From Actinocatenispora rupis (GTDB taxonomy: Bacteria; Actinomycetota; Actinomycetes; Mycobacteriales; Micromonosporaceae): a DNA stretch of 64,000 nt. The translations under genes and the position numbers were made by a program. Positions within the stretch are counted from its first letter, which is position 1. The number at the start of each line of letters is the position of its first letter. The stretch is from assembly GCF_016861975.1 (NCBI RefSeq), contig NZ_BOMB01000028.1:94302-158301 (forward strand). The letters run 5' to 3'. Shown in pieces: positions 19,181 through 29,990 of this stretch. The notes under the pieces were generated by a model. That model was not told the DNA's origin. It saw nothing but the letters and a program-made list of their open reading frames with translations, and did not search any database.

Positions 19181-19225
19181 GCTGGGGCGTGTCCGCACAG
19201 GTTGCTGGCCGGCTGCGCCGACACG

Positions 19226-20476
19226 CTAGGGCTGGCGCGGGAGCACGACGACGGGCGGTTCCGCGCCGAGCCCCATCAGGTACGGGTCGGTCTCGGTGAC
19301 GGCGACCGTGCGCGGCGTCGCGTCGCTCACGTACGCGTCGGGGCGGCGCCGGAACTGGCGCTGCGACGCCGGATCCACGTCCGGCGCCACCACCGGCACG
19401 TCGGTACCGCCGGCCGCCTCCCCGGTACGCGGGGCATAGCAGGTCAGGCGCAGCGTGGCGGTGTCGCCGCCGGTGGTGCGGACGACGACGCACACGTGCC
19501 CGCCGTCCAGGTACGCCGGAGTCCCGGTGAACGTCCGGCCGGCCGGCACCGGCTGCCGCCACACCCGCCGCCCGGTACGCGGATCCGTTGCGGTGAGGCC
19601 GTTCCCGTCCGCGCGGAACAGCAACCCGCCCCCGGTACCGCTGCCGTCGGTCACGTCCCGCAACGTGCGTACCGTGCGGCCCGAGTCGGCGTCCCACACC
19701 GTGTCCGTACCGACGACGGTCGTGTCGTCGGTCGCCACCAGCGGACCGGCCACCGCGTCCAGCCGGTCGGACCCGTGCTGCCACGCCACCCGCCCGCTGT
19801 CCAGCCGGTACGCGCGGATCCGGCCCGGACACGCGCCCGCCGAACTCGTCGAACCGCTGCCGACCACCACCACCCGCAGCGCCGGCGCCGCGGCCCGCGC
19901 GTTGAACACGCACTCCTGACCGGGACGTACCTGCCAGCGCACGGTGCCGTCCGCCGGGTCGACCGCGACGAGCGCCTGCTCGGCGACCACCAGCAACCCG
20001 CCCCCGGCCGTACCCAGCAGGTGGACGTTGGTCACGTGGTCCAGCTGCCGGTGCCACACCGAACGGGCCGTACGCAGGTCGAGCCGCACCAGCAGCCCGT
20101 CCTCCCACAGCACGTACGCCGCGCCACGCGACACCGTGAACGCCTGCACGTCGTGCCCGTCCCGCCGGTACGTCCAGAACGCCGACCCGGTACGCAGATC
20201 GACCGCCGCCAGCCCGGCACGCAGCGTCTCTGCCTTCCCCCCGGTACGGATCCGGTTGCCCGCACCCACCACGGCGAGACCGTCCACCAGCCGTACCGGA
20301 CCGGTGAAGCGGCCCAGCTCCGCGCGCGTGCCCGCCGTCCCCGGATACCCGCCGTACGGCCCCGACACCCGCTCGCCGTGGTGGTCCGTCGCCAGCCACC
20401 ATCCGCCACACCCGGCCAACGCCAGTACCGCCACGGCCGCGACGGCGATCGCCCAGCGTCGACGCGTCATCCGCAC
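19226..20476 (-). CDS. PQQ-like beta-propeller lipoprotein
   Basis: 416 residues. The N-terminus has a basic start (MRMTRRRW), a hydrophobic core and a lipobox LALAGC with the acyl-carrying Cys at about residue 23. The rest consists of repeated four-stranded blades with the W-x-R / D-x-x-(T/S)G-x-x-x-W pattern (for example VDLRTGSAFW, VDPADGTVRW, RLDSGRVAW and TDPRTGRRVW), that is a PQQ-like propeller without evidence of cofactor binding. It is exported and anchored on the outside of the membrane; such proteins often act as scaffolds or sensors. GTG 20476 lies 6 bases after TAGGGT, hence leaderless. It ends convergently with the antiporter gene. Confidence 0.85.
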   Translation of the reverse strand: MRMTRRRWAIAVAAVAVLALAGCGGWWLATDHHGERVSGPYGGYPGTAGTRAELGRFTGPVRLVDGLAVVGAGNRIRTGGKAETLRAGLAAVDLRTGSAFWTYRRDGHDVQAFTVSRGAAYVLWEDGLLVRLDLRTARSVWHRQLDHVTNVHLLGTAGGGLLVVAEQALVAVDPADGTVRWQVRPGQECVFNARAAAPALRVVVVGSGSTSSAGACPGRIRAYRLDSGRVAWQHGSDRLDAVAGPLVATDDTTVVGTDTVWDADSGRTVRTLRDVTDGSGTGGGLLFRADGNGLTATDPRTGRRVWRQPVPAGRTFTGTPAYLDGGHVCVVVRTTGGDTATLRLTCYAPRTGEAAGGTDVPVVAPDVDPASQRQFRRRPDAYVSDATPRTVAVTETDPYLMGLGAEPPVVVLPRQP

Positions 20477-20719
20477 CCTGCCACCCTAACCGCTGATTCC
20501 GGACGATTCCGTCCACCGGGCTGCCCGGTGCCTTGCGTACCAACCGGTCCGGCGAGTCCCGCCGGTTCCGTGCATCCGGTCCGGCGGGTCCGGGGTTGTT
20601 GCTGCCCGGCGATCGGTGAGTCTTGTTGCCGCGTCGGCCTGACGGTCCGGTGGGCCCGGGAAATCTCGTGCATCTGGAAGTACGTGCGTCTCGTGCGGGC
20701 GCACGTATCTGGCGGTCTG

Positions 20720-20749
20720 TTGACGGCCGTCACTGGATCGTCATACGCT
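20720..20749 (+). promoter_or_regulatory. Leaderless promoter of the aryl-CoA monooxygenase
   Basis: TTGACG at 20720, an 18-base spacer and TACGCT at 20744, then 6 bases to GTG 20756. This is the clearest -35/-10 pair in the window and fixes the start of the downstream gene. Confidence 0.7.
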
Positions 20750-20755
20750 CGGGAC

Positions 20756-23332
20756 GTGCGGATCGCGGTCATCGGAGGCGGACCCGGCGGGCTGTACTTC
20801 GCGGCGCTGGCGAAACGGCTCGACCCCCGACGCGACATCACCCTGTACGAGCGCAACCCCGCCGGCCGCACCTTCGGCTTCGGCGTCGTCTTCTCCGACG
20901 AGACACTCGGCGGCATCGAACACGCCGACCCCGAGGTGTACCAGGCCATGGCCGCCGAGTTCGCCCGCTGGGACGACATCGACGTGCACTACCGCGGCAC
21001 CGTCACCACCTCCGGCGGGCACGGGTTCGCCGCCCTCGGGCGCGTCCGGCTCCTCGACATCCTCCGCGAACGCTGCCACCACCTCGGCGTACGGATCGTG
21101 TGCGGTGCGGCGCCGGCGGCGGCCGAGCTGGCCGCGGAGTACGACCTGGTGGTTGCGGCCGACGGGGTGCACTCCGCAACGCGGGAGACGCACGCCGACG
21201 CCTTCCGGCCCGAGAACGAGGAGCGCAGCTGCCGGTACATCTGGCTCGGCACCGACCGGGTGTTCGACGCCTTCACGTTCTGGATCGCCGAGACACCACA
21301 CGGGGTGGTGCAGGTGCACGCCTACCCGTACGACCGGACGTCGTCGACGCTCATCGTGGAGATGGCGGAGGACGTGTGGCGGGGGCACGGGTTCGACGTG
21401 TTGTCGGAGTCCGGGGGCAGGGCCGGGGACGGCGACGCTGGGGCTGGGGCGGGAGACCAGGCTGGGGCTGGGGCTGGGGCTGGCGAGCGCGCGACAAGGT
21501 CAGGAATCGATTGTTCAACTGTTGAACTGTTCAACAATGAGACAGTTGAACAGTTGAACAAAGCGACAATTGAACAATCGATAGTCGCCCAATCCGACCG
21601 CCTCACCCCACCCCCCACCACCACCCCACCCGACCCCACCAACGACACCTCCTCCATAGCCGCCTGCCAAACCCTCCTGACCCCCCTGCTCAACGGAAAA
21701 ACGTTGCGCGGCAACGGTTCCCACTGGATCCGGTTCACGACCGTACGGTGTGCCAACTGGCGCCACGGCAACATCGTGCTGCTGGGCGACGCCGCACACA
21801 CCGCGCATTTCTCCATCGGCTCCGGTACCAAGCTCGCCATGGAGGACGCCCTGGCCCTGGCCGCCGCCCTCACCGAACAGTCCACTGTGGACGATGCGCT
21901 GGCCGCGTACGAGGCGGAGCGGCGTCCGGTGGTGGAGTCGACGCAGCGGGCGGCGCAGGCGAGTCTGGAGTGGTTCGAGCGGATCGGGCAGTACGCGGGG
22001 CAGGATCCGGTGCGGTTCGGGTTCAACATCCTGACGCGGTCGCGCCGGGTGACGTTGGACAACCTTCGGCTGCGGGATCCGGAGTTCGCGGCGCGCTGTG
22101 CCGAGTGGTACGCGACGGCGGAGGTGGCGCGTGGCGTGACGCCGGGGCCGCCGGTGGTGCGGCCGCCGATGTTCCAGCCGTACCGGTTGGGCGGGTTGGT
22201 GTTGAAGAACCGCGTCGTGGTGTCGGCGATGGACATGTACTCGGCGGTGGACGGCGTGCCGGGCGATTTCCATCTGGTGCATCTGGGGTCGAAGGCGCTG
22301 GGCGGGGCGGCGTTGGTGATGACGGAGATGGTGTGCGTGTCGCCGTCGGGGCGGATCACGCCGGGCTGTGCGGGGTTGTGGAGCGACGAGCAGGGCGCGG
22401 CGTGGCGGCGGATCGTGGACTTCGTGCACCGGGACAGTACGGCGCGGATCGGTGTGCAGTTGGGCCATTCCGGCCGCAAGGGGTCGACGCGGCTGATGTG
22501 GGAGGGCATCGACGAACCGTTGCCGGAGGACAACTGGCCGGTGGTGGGACCGTCCCCGATCCCTTACGCGGCAAGGAATCAGGTGCCGCACGAGTTGACG
22601 GTGCCGGAGTTGCGCGCGATCCGGGAGGAGTTCGTGGCGGCGGCGCGGCGGGCCGCGGACGCCGGCTTCGACGTACTGGAGCTGCACTGTGCGCACGGGT
22701 ACCTGTTGTCGTCGTTCCTGTCGCCGCTGACGAATCACCGCACCGACGCGTACGGCGGGCCGCTGGCGCACCGGCTCCGCTTTCCGCTGGAGGTGTTCGC
22801 CGCGGTACGCGCGGTCTGGCCGGCGGACCGTCCGGTGACGGTGCGGGTGTCGGCGACGGACTGGGCGCCGGGCGGTACGGACGCGGACGACGCGGTGGCG
22901 ATCGCGCGGGCATTCGCGGCGGCGGGGGCGGACGGGATCGACGTGTCGACGGGGCAGGTGGTGAGCGACGAGCGCCCGGCGTTCGGCCGTTCGTACCAGA
23001 CGCCGTATGCGGACCGGATCGCGAACGAGGTGGGCCGGGAGACGGGGTTGACGGTGATCGCCGTCGGCGCGATCTCGTCGTACGACGACGTGAACTCGAT
23101 CCTGCTCGCGGGCCGCGCGGACCTGTGCGCGCTGGGCCGCACGCACCTCTACGATCCACAGTGGACACTGCACGCCGCGGCCGCCCAGGGGTACGCGGGG
23201 GCGGAGTGGCCGGTGCAGTTCCGGGCGGGTTCGCGTCCACCGGCCGCCGGTCGTACGGATGCGGCGCGGCCGCGGTTGTCGCTGGTCACCGAGCCTGCGG
23301 CGACCCGGCACGAGCGCTGGCGCCCTTCGTAG
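20756..23332 (+). CDS. Fused aryl-CoA monooxygenase/reductase (anthraniloyl-CoA or salicylyl-CoA 5-hydroxylase type)
   Basis: 858 residues. The N-terminal part is a class A flavin monooxygenase: GGGPGG at residues 7-12, DG-motif AADGVHS, and the GD motif in VLLGDAAHTAHFSIGSG. From about residue 472 follows an Old Yellow Enzyme-like FMN domain (MFQPYRLGGLVLKNRVVVSAMDMYS, LGHSGRKGS, HCAHGYLLSSFLSP). This fusion is known from 2-aminobenzoyl-CoA monooxygenase/reductase and bifunctional salicylyl-CoA 5-hydroxylases. Odd: residues about 218-300 hold a Gly/Ala run (GGGGCT DNA repeats), residues 251-276 are encoded by AT-rich repeat A and are followed by a Pro/Thr run, all absent from my memory of the family. 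Start GTG 20756 is leaderless. Sure of family; substrate inferred from the ligase and PaaX genes. Confidence 0.88.
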   Translation: MRIAVIGGGPGGLYFAALAKRLDPRRDITLYERNPAGRTFGFGVVFSDETLGGIEHADPEVYQAMAAEFARWDDIDVHYRGTVTTSGGHGFAALGRVRLLDILRERCHHLGVRIVCGAAPAAAELAAEYDLVVAADGVHSATRETHADAFRPENEERSCRYIWLGTDRVFDAFTFWIAETPHGVVQVHAYPYDRTSSTLIVEMAEDVWRGHGFDVLSESGGRAGDGDAGAGAGDQAGAGAGAGERATRSGIDCSTVELFNNETVEQLNKATIEQSIVAQSDRLTPPPTTTPPDPTNDTSSIAACQTLLTPLLNGKTLRGNGSHWIRFTTVRCANWRHGNIVLLGDAAHTAHFSIGSGTKLAMEDALALAAALTEQSTVDDALAAYEAERRPVVESTQRAAQASLEWFERIGQYAGQDPVRFGFNILTRSRRVTLDNLRLRDPEFAARCAEWYATAEVARGVTPGPPVVRPPMFQPYRLGGLVLKNRVVVSAMDMYSAVDGVPGDFHLVHLGSKALGGAALVMTEMVCVSPSGRITPGCAGLWSDEQGAAWRRIVDFVHRDSTARIGVQLGHSGRKGSTRLMWEGIDEPLPEDNWPVVGPSPIPYAARNQVPHELTVPELRAIREEFVAAARRAADAGFDVLELHCAHGYLLSSFLSPLTNHRTDAYGGPLAHRLRFPLEVFAAVRAVWPADRPVTVRVSATDWAPGGTDADDAVAIARAFAAAGADGIDVSTGQVVSDERPAFGRSYQTPYADRIANEVGRETGLTVIAVGAISSYDDVNSILLAGRADLCALGRTHLYDPQWTLHAAAAQGYAGAEWPVQFRAGSRPPAAGRTDAARPRLSLVTEPAATRHERWRPS
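21506..21582 (+). repeat. AT-rich palindromic repeat, copy A (inside coding sequence)
   Basis: 77 bases with perfect 13-base inverted ends ATCGATTGTTCAA / TTGAACAATCGAT and an inner perfect palindrome GTTGAACTGTTCAAC (21521-21535). About 35-40% GC in a region above 70%. It shares GATTGTTCAATTGT with copy B (here on the minus strand, 21566-21579). The copy is translated in frame within the aryl-CoA monooxygenase. Confidence 0.85.
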
Positions 23333-23425
23333 ATTTCTGTAGCGATCGGCGTGTATTGCGTAGTTTTCCTTCGAGGCGTAGGTTCCGATCGGCCCGGTTT
23401 CCCTGTAGCGACAGGAGGAATCACC

Positions 23426-24715
23426 GTGCGCTGTCGACCCCTCGTCCCCCTCGCCGCCGCCGCGCTCGTCGCGCTGGCGCTCCCCGCGGTCGGGCCCGGC
23501 CCCGCGTCCGCCGCCACCACCCCCGAGCCCGTCGTCGGGCACGCCGTCTTCAACGACCCGACCGGCACCGCGGCCCAGCAGAACGCGGTGTTCACGCAGC
23601 TCGCCGGCCTGATCGAGCGGGTACCGGCGGGCCAGGACATCGAACTGTCCACGTACGGCTTCGACGTCGTCGGTACCAGCGGCGCGCCCGACCTGGCCGC
23701 CGACCTCGTCGCCGCGCACGACCGCGGCGTCAACGTACGGATCATCGTCGACCACGCGTCCGCCGGGAACGCGCCGGTCGGCACGCTGCGTACCGCACTC
23801 GGCAACGACGACACCAAGCCGTCGTACCTGGTGGACTGCAAGGACCAGTTCCCGACCGGGCCGGACCGCGGCTGCATCGGCACCCGGCAGTACACGTGGC
23901 CGGGCACGACGACCCCGACGTACGCCTACAACCACAACAAGTTCGCGCTGTTCTCGCAGGTGGCGCTCGCCTCGGGCACCGTGTCCGACGTGGTGTACCA
24001 GGCGTCGGCGAACATCGGCACCTGGGACGCGGCGAACTCGTACAACAACGCGTTCACGTACACCGACGCGCGCACGTACGGCGCCTACCACCAGTACTTC
24101 GACGATCTGCGCAGCTACCGGCACAGCAGCGCCGGCAACAACGACTACTACACCGACTCGGGTACGGGCACCGAGTATCGCGTGTTCTTCTTCCCGCGGC
24201 ACGAGGCGGCCGGCACGAGCTTCACCGACTCGTCCACGGACACCGTCTACAACATCCTCAAGTCGGTGGCCTGCACGCACACCAACCCCGATGGTACGAG
24301 TCACCAGACGCTGGTGCGGGTGGCGAACTGGGCGCTCGACCGTACTGACGTGGCGCAGCAACTGAACGCGCTCGCCAACGCCGGCTGCTGGGTCGACGTC
24401 GTCTACTCCAACGTCAGCTCCGGTGCCGCCGCCGCGCTCAACGCCACCAAGAACCTCCAGGTGACGAAGTGCGACTACACCGTGAACGGGCAGCGCGAAC
24501 GGGTGCACTCCAAGTACATGCTGATCAACGGTGGCATCACCGGCGATCCCGGCGCGCACCTGTGGACCGGCAGCCCGAACCTCGCGTGGGGCGAACTCCG
24601 GCAGGCCGACGAGGCACTGCTCCGGGTACTCGACCAGGGCGCGCACGACGAGTACCTGAACAACTTCTGGTCGGTACGCGACACCTGCCGCGCCAACGGC
24701 GGCATCGTCAAGTGA
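23426..24715 (+). CDS. Secreted phospholipase D-like protein
   Basis: 429 residues. A Sec signal peptide (RCRPLVPLAAAALVALALP, cut near ASA at about residue 29) is followed by two PLD half-domains. HKD-type motifs: NHNKFALF with His170 and Lys172, and HSKYMLI with His361 and Lys363; the downstream GSPN (TGSPNLAW) supplies the conserved Ser/Asn. The enzyme is probably exported and cleaves phosphodiester bonds of lipids or nucleic acids. Two Cys pairs may form disulfides. GTG 23426 has a perfect AGGAGGA ribosome site. The 9-mer CTGTAGCGA is repeated at about 23336 and 23402 upstream and might be regulatory. No partner gene is evident. Confidence 0.85.
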   Translation: MRCRPLVPLAAAALVALALPAVGPGPASAATTPEPVVGHAVFNDPTGTAAQQNAVFTQLAGLIERVPAGQDIELSTYGFDVVGTSGAPDLAADLVAAHDRGVNVRIIVDHASAGNAPVGTLRTALGNDDTKPSYLVDCKDQFPTGPDRGCIGTRQYTWPGTTTPTYAYNHNKFALFSQVALASGTVSDVVYQASANIGTWDAANSYNNAFTYTDARTYGAYHQYFDDLRSYRHSSAGNNDYYTDSGTGTEYRVFFFPRHEAAGTSFTDSSTDTVYNILKSVACTHTNPDGTSHQTLVRVANWALDRTDVAQQLNALANAGCWVDVVYSNVSSGAAAALNATKNLQVTKCDYTVNGQRERVHSKYMLINGGITGDPGAHLWTGSPNLAWGELRQADEALLRVLDQGAHDEYLNNFWSVRDTCRANGGIVK

Positions 24716-24775
24716 CGTACGGCGGCGGCCGTGCCCACGCCGGTCGCCGCCGGAGTCCCTACTGCCGCAACGGAA

Positions 24776-25123
24776 TCAGCCCCGCGCGGAGTCGTCCCGC
24801 TCGCCGGAACCAGAGCCGTTACGGGAAGCAGAGCCGTTACGGGAAGCAGAGCCGGAACCCGACCCGGGAGCGGAGCCGGAGTCGTCGGCGGCGCGTTGCT
24901 CGGCGAACCGGTCCAGGCTCTCCTTCGCCCGGCCCACCCCGGTGTCGATCTTCTCCGAGTACTTCCCGTTGGTCTTGCCGTCCAGGTAGCCGGCCGCCTT
25001 GTCGAGCTTCGCGTCGATCGTCTCGTTGTGCTCGGCGGCAAGGTCACGGGCTCGTTCCGTGGCCTTCTCGGCGAACTCGGTGGCCCGGTCGGCGAACTCG
25101 TCGAACTTGTCCTTCAGGCTCAT
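24776..25123 (-). CDS. Rv0909-like (MT0933-type) antitoxin-family protein, long form
   Basis: 115 residues. The N-terminal 60 match the small Rv0909/MT0933 antitoxin family: KFDEFADRATEFAEKATERARDL, then LDGKTNGKYSEKIDTGVGRAKE, an amphipathic helix with the KYS(E/D)K signature. The C-terminal 40 residues are Ser/Gly/Asn-rich and include a tandem 18-bp DNA repeat giving SASRNG twice (about 24815-24860). ATG 25123 has GAAGGGA upstream. A shorter paralogue lies next to it on the same strand. No Rv0910-like toxin or other toxin gene is adjacent, so the antitoxin name reflects family only. Confidence 0.7.
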   Translation of the reverse strand: MSLKDKFDEFADRATEFAEKATERARDLAAEHNETIDAKLDKAAGYLDGKTNGKYSEKIDTGVGRAKESLDRFAEQRAADDSGSAPGSGSGSASRNGSASRNGSGSGERDDSARG

Positions 25124-25213
25124 CGGGTCGTCCCTTCGCATGCCGGCGTCGACTCCCAATGATGCCTCGCCGGCCGGACGATCCGGCGTGTCCGCCACGA
25201 CACTCCGGTACGC

Positions 25214-25246
25214 AAAAGGCGGGGTGCGGCAGCACCGCACCCCGCC
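25214..25246 (-). terminator. Rho-independent terminator after the short Rv0909-like gene
   Basis: A perfect 12-bp stem GGCGGGGTGCGG with a 5-base loop, followed on the minus strand by TTTT (25214-25217). Starts 16 bases past the stop at 25263. Confidence 0.8.
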
Positions 25247-25262
25247 CACGTACCAACGACCG

Positions 25263-25475
25263 TCACTGCTGGTCGTCGCCGCCACCGGCCCAGTTGCCCA
25301 TGGCGTCCTTGCCCTTCTCCGCAGCGGAGTCGAGCTTGTCGCTGTACTTGCCGCCGGTCTTCTCGTCGGCCATGTCACGTGCCTTGTCCACGCCCTGCTC
25401 GGCCTGGTCGGAGTGCTCGCCGAGCATGTCCTTGGCCTTGTCCTTCATGTCGTCGAATTTGTCCATCATTCCCAT
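25263..25475 (-). CDS. Rv0909-like (MT0933-type) antitoxin-family protein, short form
   Basis: 70 residues: MGMMDKFDDMKDKAKDML, EQGVDKARDMADEKTGGKYSDKLD, then a short Gly/Asp tail. This is close to the usual length and sequence of the MT0933 antitoxin family, a charged helical protein. ATG 25475 is preceded by GGAGGAG 8 bases upstream. It is followed by a clear terminator and then by a longer paralogue on the same strand. The two genes are therefore separately ended paralogues, not one operon with a toxin. Similar orphan genes are frequent in actinobacteria; stress response is sometimes suggested. Confidence 0.75.
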   Translation of the reverse strand: MGMMDKFDDMKDKAKDMLGEHSDQAEQGVDKARDMADEKTGGKYSDKLDSAAEKGKDAMGNWAGGGDDQQ

Positions 25476-25639
25476 GAGGGCTCTCCTCCTCGACGTCACT
25501 GTCAGGCGAAGGTGATCGCGGTGTTCCCCCCGAACCTCCGCGCCACCGACGCTACCGCCGGGGCCGGACGTACCCGGTGGCTTCCGGCGAACCGGACCAC
25601 CGACCACCCGGACGATGGACATTCGCTCGTACCGGCACG

Positions 25640-25673
25640 AAAAATGGCCGGCGGGTCCGTGCCCCACCGGCCA
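25640..25673 (-). terminator. Terminator of the dnaK-grpE-dnaJ-hspR operon
   Basis: TGGCCGG / CCGGCCA stem followed on the minus strand by TTTTT (25640-25644), 15 bases after the hspR stop. One of the few T-tract terminators here. Confidence 0.75.
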
Positions 25674-25687
25674 CCGTCGGGTGAACC

Positions 25688-26131
25688 TCAGCCCTGCCGG
25701 CGCCGCTCCTGGCCCCGCGGCCGCCAGACCACGAGCGCCGTCTCGCGCGTCGGCACCAGATCCCGCCCGTACGAGGCGGACATGGCCTGGACCTCGGCGA
25801 GCCGCTGCTGTGCGGCCAGCAGCTGGTCCTCCAGCTCGGCGATCCGGCCCTGCATCAGCCGGGTCGCCTGCTCCAGCTCGATGATGCGCTTGATGCCGGC
25901 GAGGTTGACGCCCTCCTCCTGGGAGAGGCGCTGGATCTCGCGCAGCAGAGCCACGTCCCGCGCGCTGTACCGCCGGCCGCCGCCCGCGGTACGCCCCGGC
26001 TGGACCAGCCCGAGCCGGTCGTACTGCCGGAGGGTCTGGGGGTGCATGCCCGCCATCCGCGCCGCCACCGAGATCACGATGACCTTGGCGTCGGACGTGC
26101 CCTCGACGTTGATGAAGAACTCGGTGACCAT
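25688..26131 (-). CDS. hspR: HspR, MerR-type heat-shock repressor
   Basis: 147 residues. Represses the dnaK operon and clpB by binding HAIR inverted repeats, often with DnaK as co-repressor. Seen: an N-terminal MerR helix-turn-helix with SVAARMAGMHPQTLRQYDRLGLVQPGRTAGGGRRYSARDVALL, then a coiled coil (EQATRLMQGRIAELEDQLLAAQQRL) for dimerisation. The last gene of the dnaK operon, 10 bases after dnaJ, as in Streptomyces and mycobacteria. ATG 26131 has GAGGAG upstream. Two HAIR sites in this window (9539 and 29970) are its presumed targets, which closes an autoregulatory loop. Confidence 0.95.
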   Translation of the reverse strand: MVTEFFINVEGTSDAKVIVISVAARMAGMHPQTLRQYDRLGLVQPGRTAGGGRRYSARDVALLREIQRLSQEEGVNLAGIKRIIELEQATRLMQGRIAELEDQLLAAQQRLAEVQAMSASYGRDLVPTRETALVVWRPRGQERRRQG

Positions 26132-26141
26132 CCCCTACTCC

Positions 26142-27302
26142 TCATCGCTCCTGGCGCCGCACGCGGGCGTCGATCGAGGACCGCGGCGCGGCCGGCGTCT
26201 CGGCAGCGAACTCGGCCAGCGCCTTGCGCGCCCGCTCGGACAACTCCGGCGGTACTGCCACGTCCACCGTCACCAGCAGGTCGCCCGCACCCGACCTCGC
26301 CGGTACGCCCTTGCCACGGACGCGCAGCTTCCGGCCGCTCGGCGTACCCGGTGGAACCCGGAGGGTGACCACACCGTCCACAGTGGGCACTCGCAGGTCG
26401 GCACCCAGCGCCGCCTCCGCGAACGTCACCGGCACGGTCAGCGTCAGATCGTTGCCGGAGCGGCCGAACAGCTCGTCCGGCTTCACGTGGACCAGCACGT
26501 ACAGGTCGCCGGCGGGACCGCCGCGTGCACCCGGCTCACCCTTGCCACGTACCCGGATCCGCTGCCCGTCGGACACCCCGGCCGGCAGCCGTACGGTCAG
26601 CGAACGCGCCTTGGTGACCCCACCGGTCCCGCGGCACTCCGGGCACTTCTCGTCGACCACGGAACCCGTGCCCTGGCAGTCCTTGCAGGGCTCGGAGAAG
26701 CTGAACGCGCCCTGGTTGCTCGTGGTCAGCCCGCTGCCGCGGCAGGTCGGGCAGGTGCGCGGCGACGTACCCGGCTTGGCGCCGGTGCCGTGGCACAGGT
26801 CGCAGACGCCCGGCGCGCGCAACGTCAACGGCAGCGTCGTGCCGAGCACCGCGTCGCTGAAGCCGATGGACACCTCGGCCTCGATGTCCCGGCCGACCCG
26901 GTCCGTCGTACCGCCGCCGGGGTGCCGGCCTCCGCCGAACAGCGAACCGAACAGGTCCGAGAACCCGCCCGCCCGGCTCTGCGCGTTGCCCAGCAGGTCC
27001 GACAGGTCGAACGGCATCCCACCGCCGCCACCGCCGCCGGACCCGCCCCGCCGGAACGCGCCCGCGCCGAACATCGACCGGGCGTCGTCGTACTCCTTGC
27101 GCTTGTTCGCGTCGGAGAGCACCGAGTACGCCTCGGAGACGTCCTTGAAACGCTCGCGCGCCGCGTCGTCACCGGGGTTGTGGTCGGGGTGCAACTCGCG
27201 GGCGAGCTTCCGGAACGCCTTCTTGATGTCGCTTGAGGACGCGTCCTTCTCGACACCGAGAACCTTGTAGTAGTCCTTCTCCAGCCAGTCCTTCGTGCTC
27301 AT
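26142..27302 (-). CDS. dnaJ: Chaperone protein DnaJ (DnaJ1, heat-shock operon copy)
   Basis: 386 residues. Co-chaperone that delivers substrates to DnaK and stimulates its ATPase. Parts: J domain (residues 10-75) with the essential HPD in ELHPDHNPG, a Gly/Phe-rich linker ([15 protein letters not shown]), four CxxCxGxG zinc-binding repeats ([32 protein letters not shown]) and the C-terminal beta domains. All zinc Cys are present, so it is a type I DnaJ. ATG 27302 is preceded by GAAGGGGG. It lies 25 bases after grpE and 10 before hspR in the minus-strand operon. Confidence 0.96.
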   Translation of the reverse strand: MSTKDWLEKDYYKVLGVEKDASSSDIKKAFRKLARELHPDHNPGDDAARERFKDVSEAYSVLSDANKRKEYDDARSMFGAGAFRRGGSGGGGGGGMPFDLSDLLGNAQSRAGGFSDLFGSLFGGGRHPGGGTTDRVGRDIEAEVSIGFSDAVLGTTLPLTLRAPGVCDLCHGTGAKPGTSPRTCPTCRGSGLTTSNQGAFSFSEPCKDCQGTGSVVDEKCPECRGTGGVTKARSLTVRLPAGVSDGQRIRVRGKGEPGARGGPAGDLYVLVHVKPDELFGRSGNDLTLTVPVTFAEAALGADLRVPTVDGVVTLRVPPGTPSGRKLRVRGKGVPARSGAGDLLVTVDVAVPPELSERARKALAEFAAETPAAPRSSIDARVRRQER

Positions 27303-27327
27303 GCGGGCACACCCCCTTCCACGTCTC

Positions 27328-28052
27328 TCAGCTCTCCGACCCGCTGTCCGCGCCGGACTCCTGCTCGGCGGCCGGCTCGGTCTCCGCCGGACCGGACGGG
27401 TCCGGGTCGGCGACGGCCACCATCGCCGGGCGCAGCATCCGCTCGCCGTGCCGGTACCCGCGGCGCATGACCATGACGCAGGTCGGCTCGGTGACGTCCG
27501 GCGACAGCGAGTGCGCCACGGCCTCGTGGTGCATCGGGTCGAACGGGTCGCCGGCCTCGCCGTACGGCGTGAGCCCGGCCTTCGTGAGTACGGACACGAG
27601 CTGGTCCGCGACCGCGGCGAACGGGCCGACCAGGTCACCGTGCTCGCGCGCCCGGTCCAGGTCGTCCAGCACCGGGAGGAGCGACGAGAGCAGCGCGCCG
27701 GTCGCCTGTTCGCCGGCCAGCGCACGGTCCCGCTCGACCCGACGCCGATAGTTCGCGTACTCCGCGACGACGCGCTTCAGGTCGCTGGTGCGTTCCTCCA
27801 GCTCCTTGCGCAGCGTCTCGACGTCCGCGGACAGCTCGGCCGGTACCTCGACGGTCTCGGCGGGAGCGGCCTGCTCGACCGGCTCGGCGGACTTCTCGGG
27901 ACCGCCCTCGCTGGTACGCGGCTGGGTCCCGTTCGGATCGATGCGGCGCCGGTCGCGCACTACTATCCGCTCCTCGCTTTCCTGTTCCTCATCGCGCGGG
28001 GCGGCGCCCCCGGCCGGGGCCGGGGGCACCTTTCCCGCGTCGTCGCGCTGGG

Positions 28053-28056
<4 letters not shown>
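27328..28056 (-). CDS. grpE: Nucleotide exchange factor GrpE
   Basis: 242 residues, longer than E. coli GrpE because of a charged, disordered N-terminus (about 70 residues) and an acidic C-terminal tail, both common in actinobacteria. The core has the long helix ([33 protein letters not shown]) and the DnaK-contacting beta domain with FDPMHHEAV and [21 protein letters not shown]. It releases ADP from DnaK. Its GTG start overlaps the dnaK TGA by 4 bases (GTGA), so translation of the two is coupled, fixing their stoichiometry. Confidence 0.96.
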
Positions 28057-29936
<1,880 letters not shown>

Positions 29937-29969
29937 GTTGTGTTCCTCCGTTGCTGAGCCATGTGTCGA

Positions 29970-29990
29970 GTTGAGCGAACCTGACTCAAT
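29970..29990. promoter_or_regulatory. HAIR element (HspR operator) upstream of dnaK
   Basis: GTTGAGC-N7-ACTCAAT against the consensus CTTGAGT-N7-ACTCAAG, with the correct 7-base spacer. Located 34 bases before the dnaK start codon. Confidence 0.85.

Noticed and set aside
21461..21483. GGGGCT tandem hexamers as an independent repeat element
   Set aside because: A short microsatellite inside the gene coding for Gly/Ala; reported as part of the insert instead.
21515..24646. Minus-strand open frame of about 1043 codons
   Set aside because: Shadow of the fused monooxygenase and PLD genes; dominated by Arg/His/Val/Pro.
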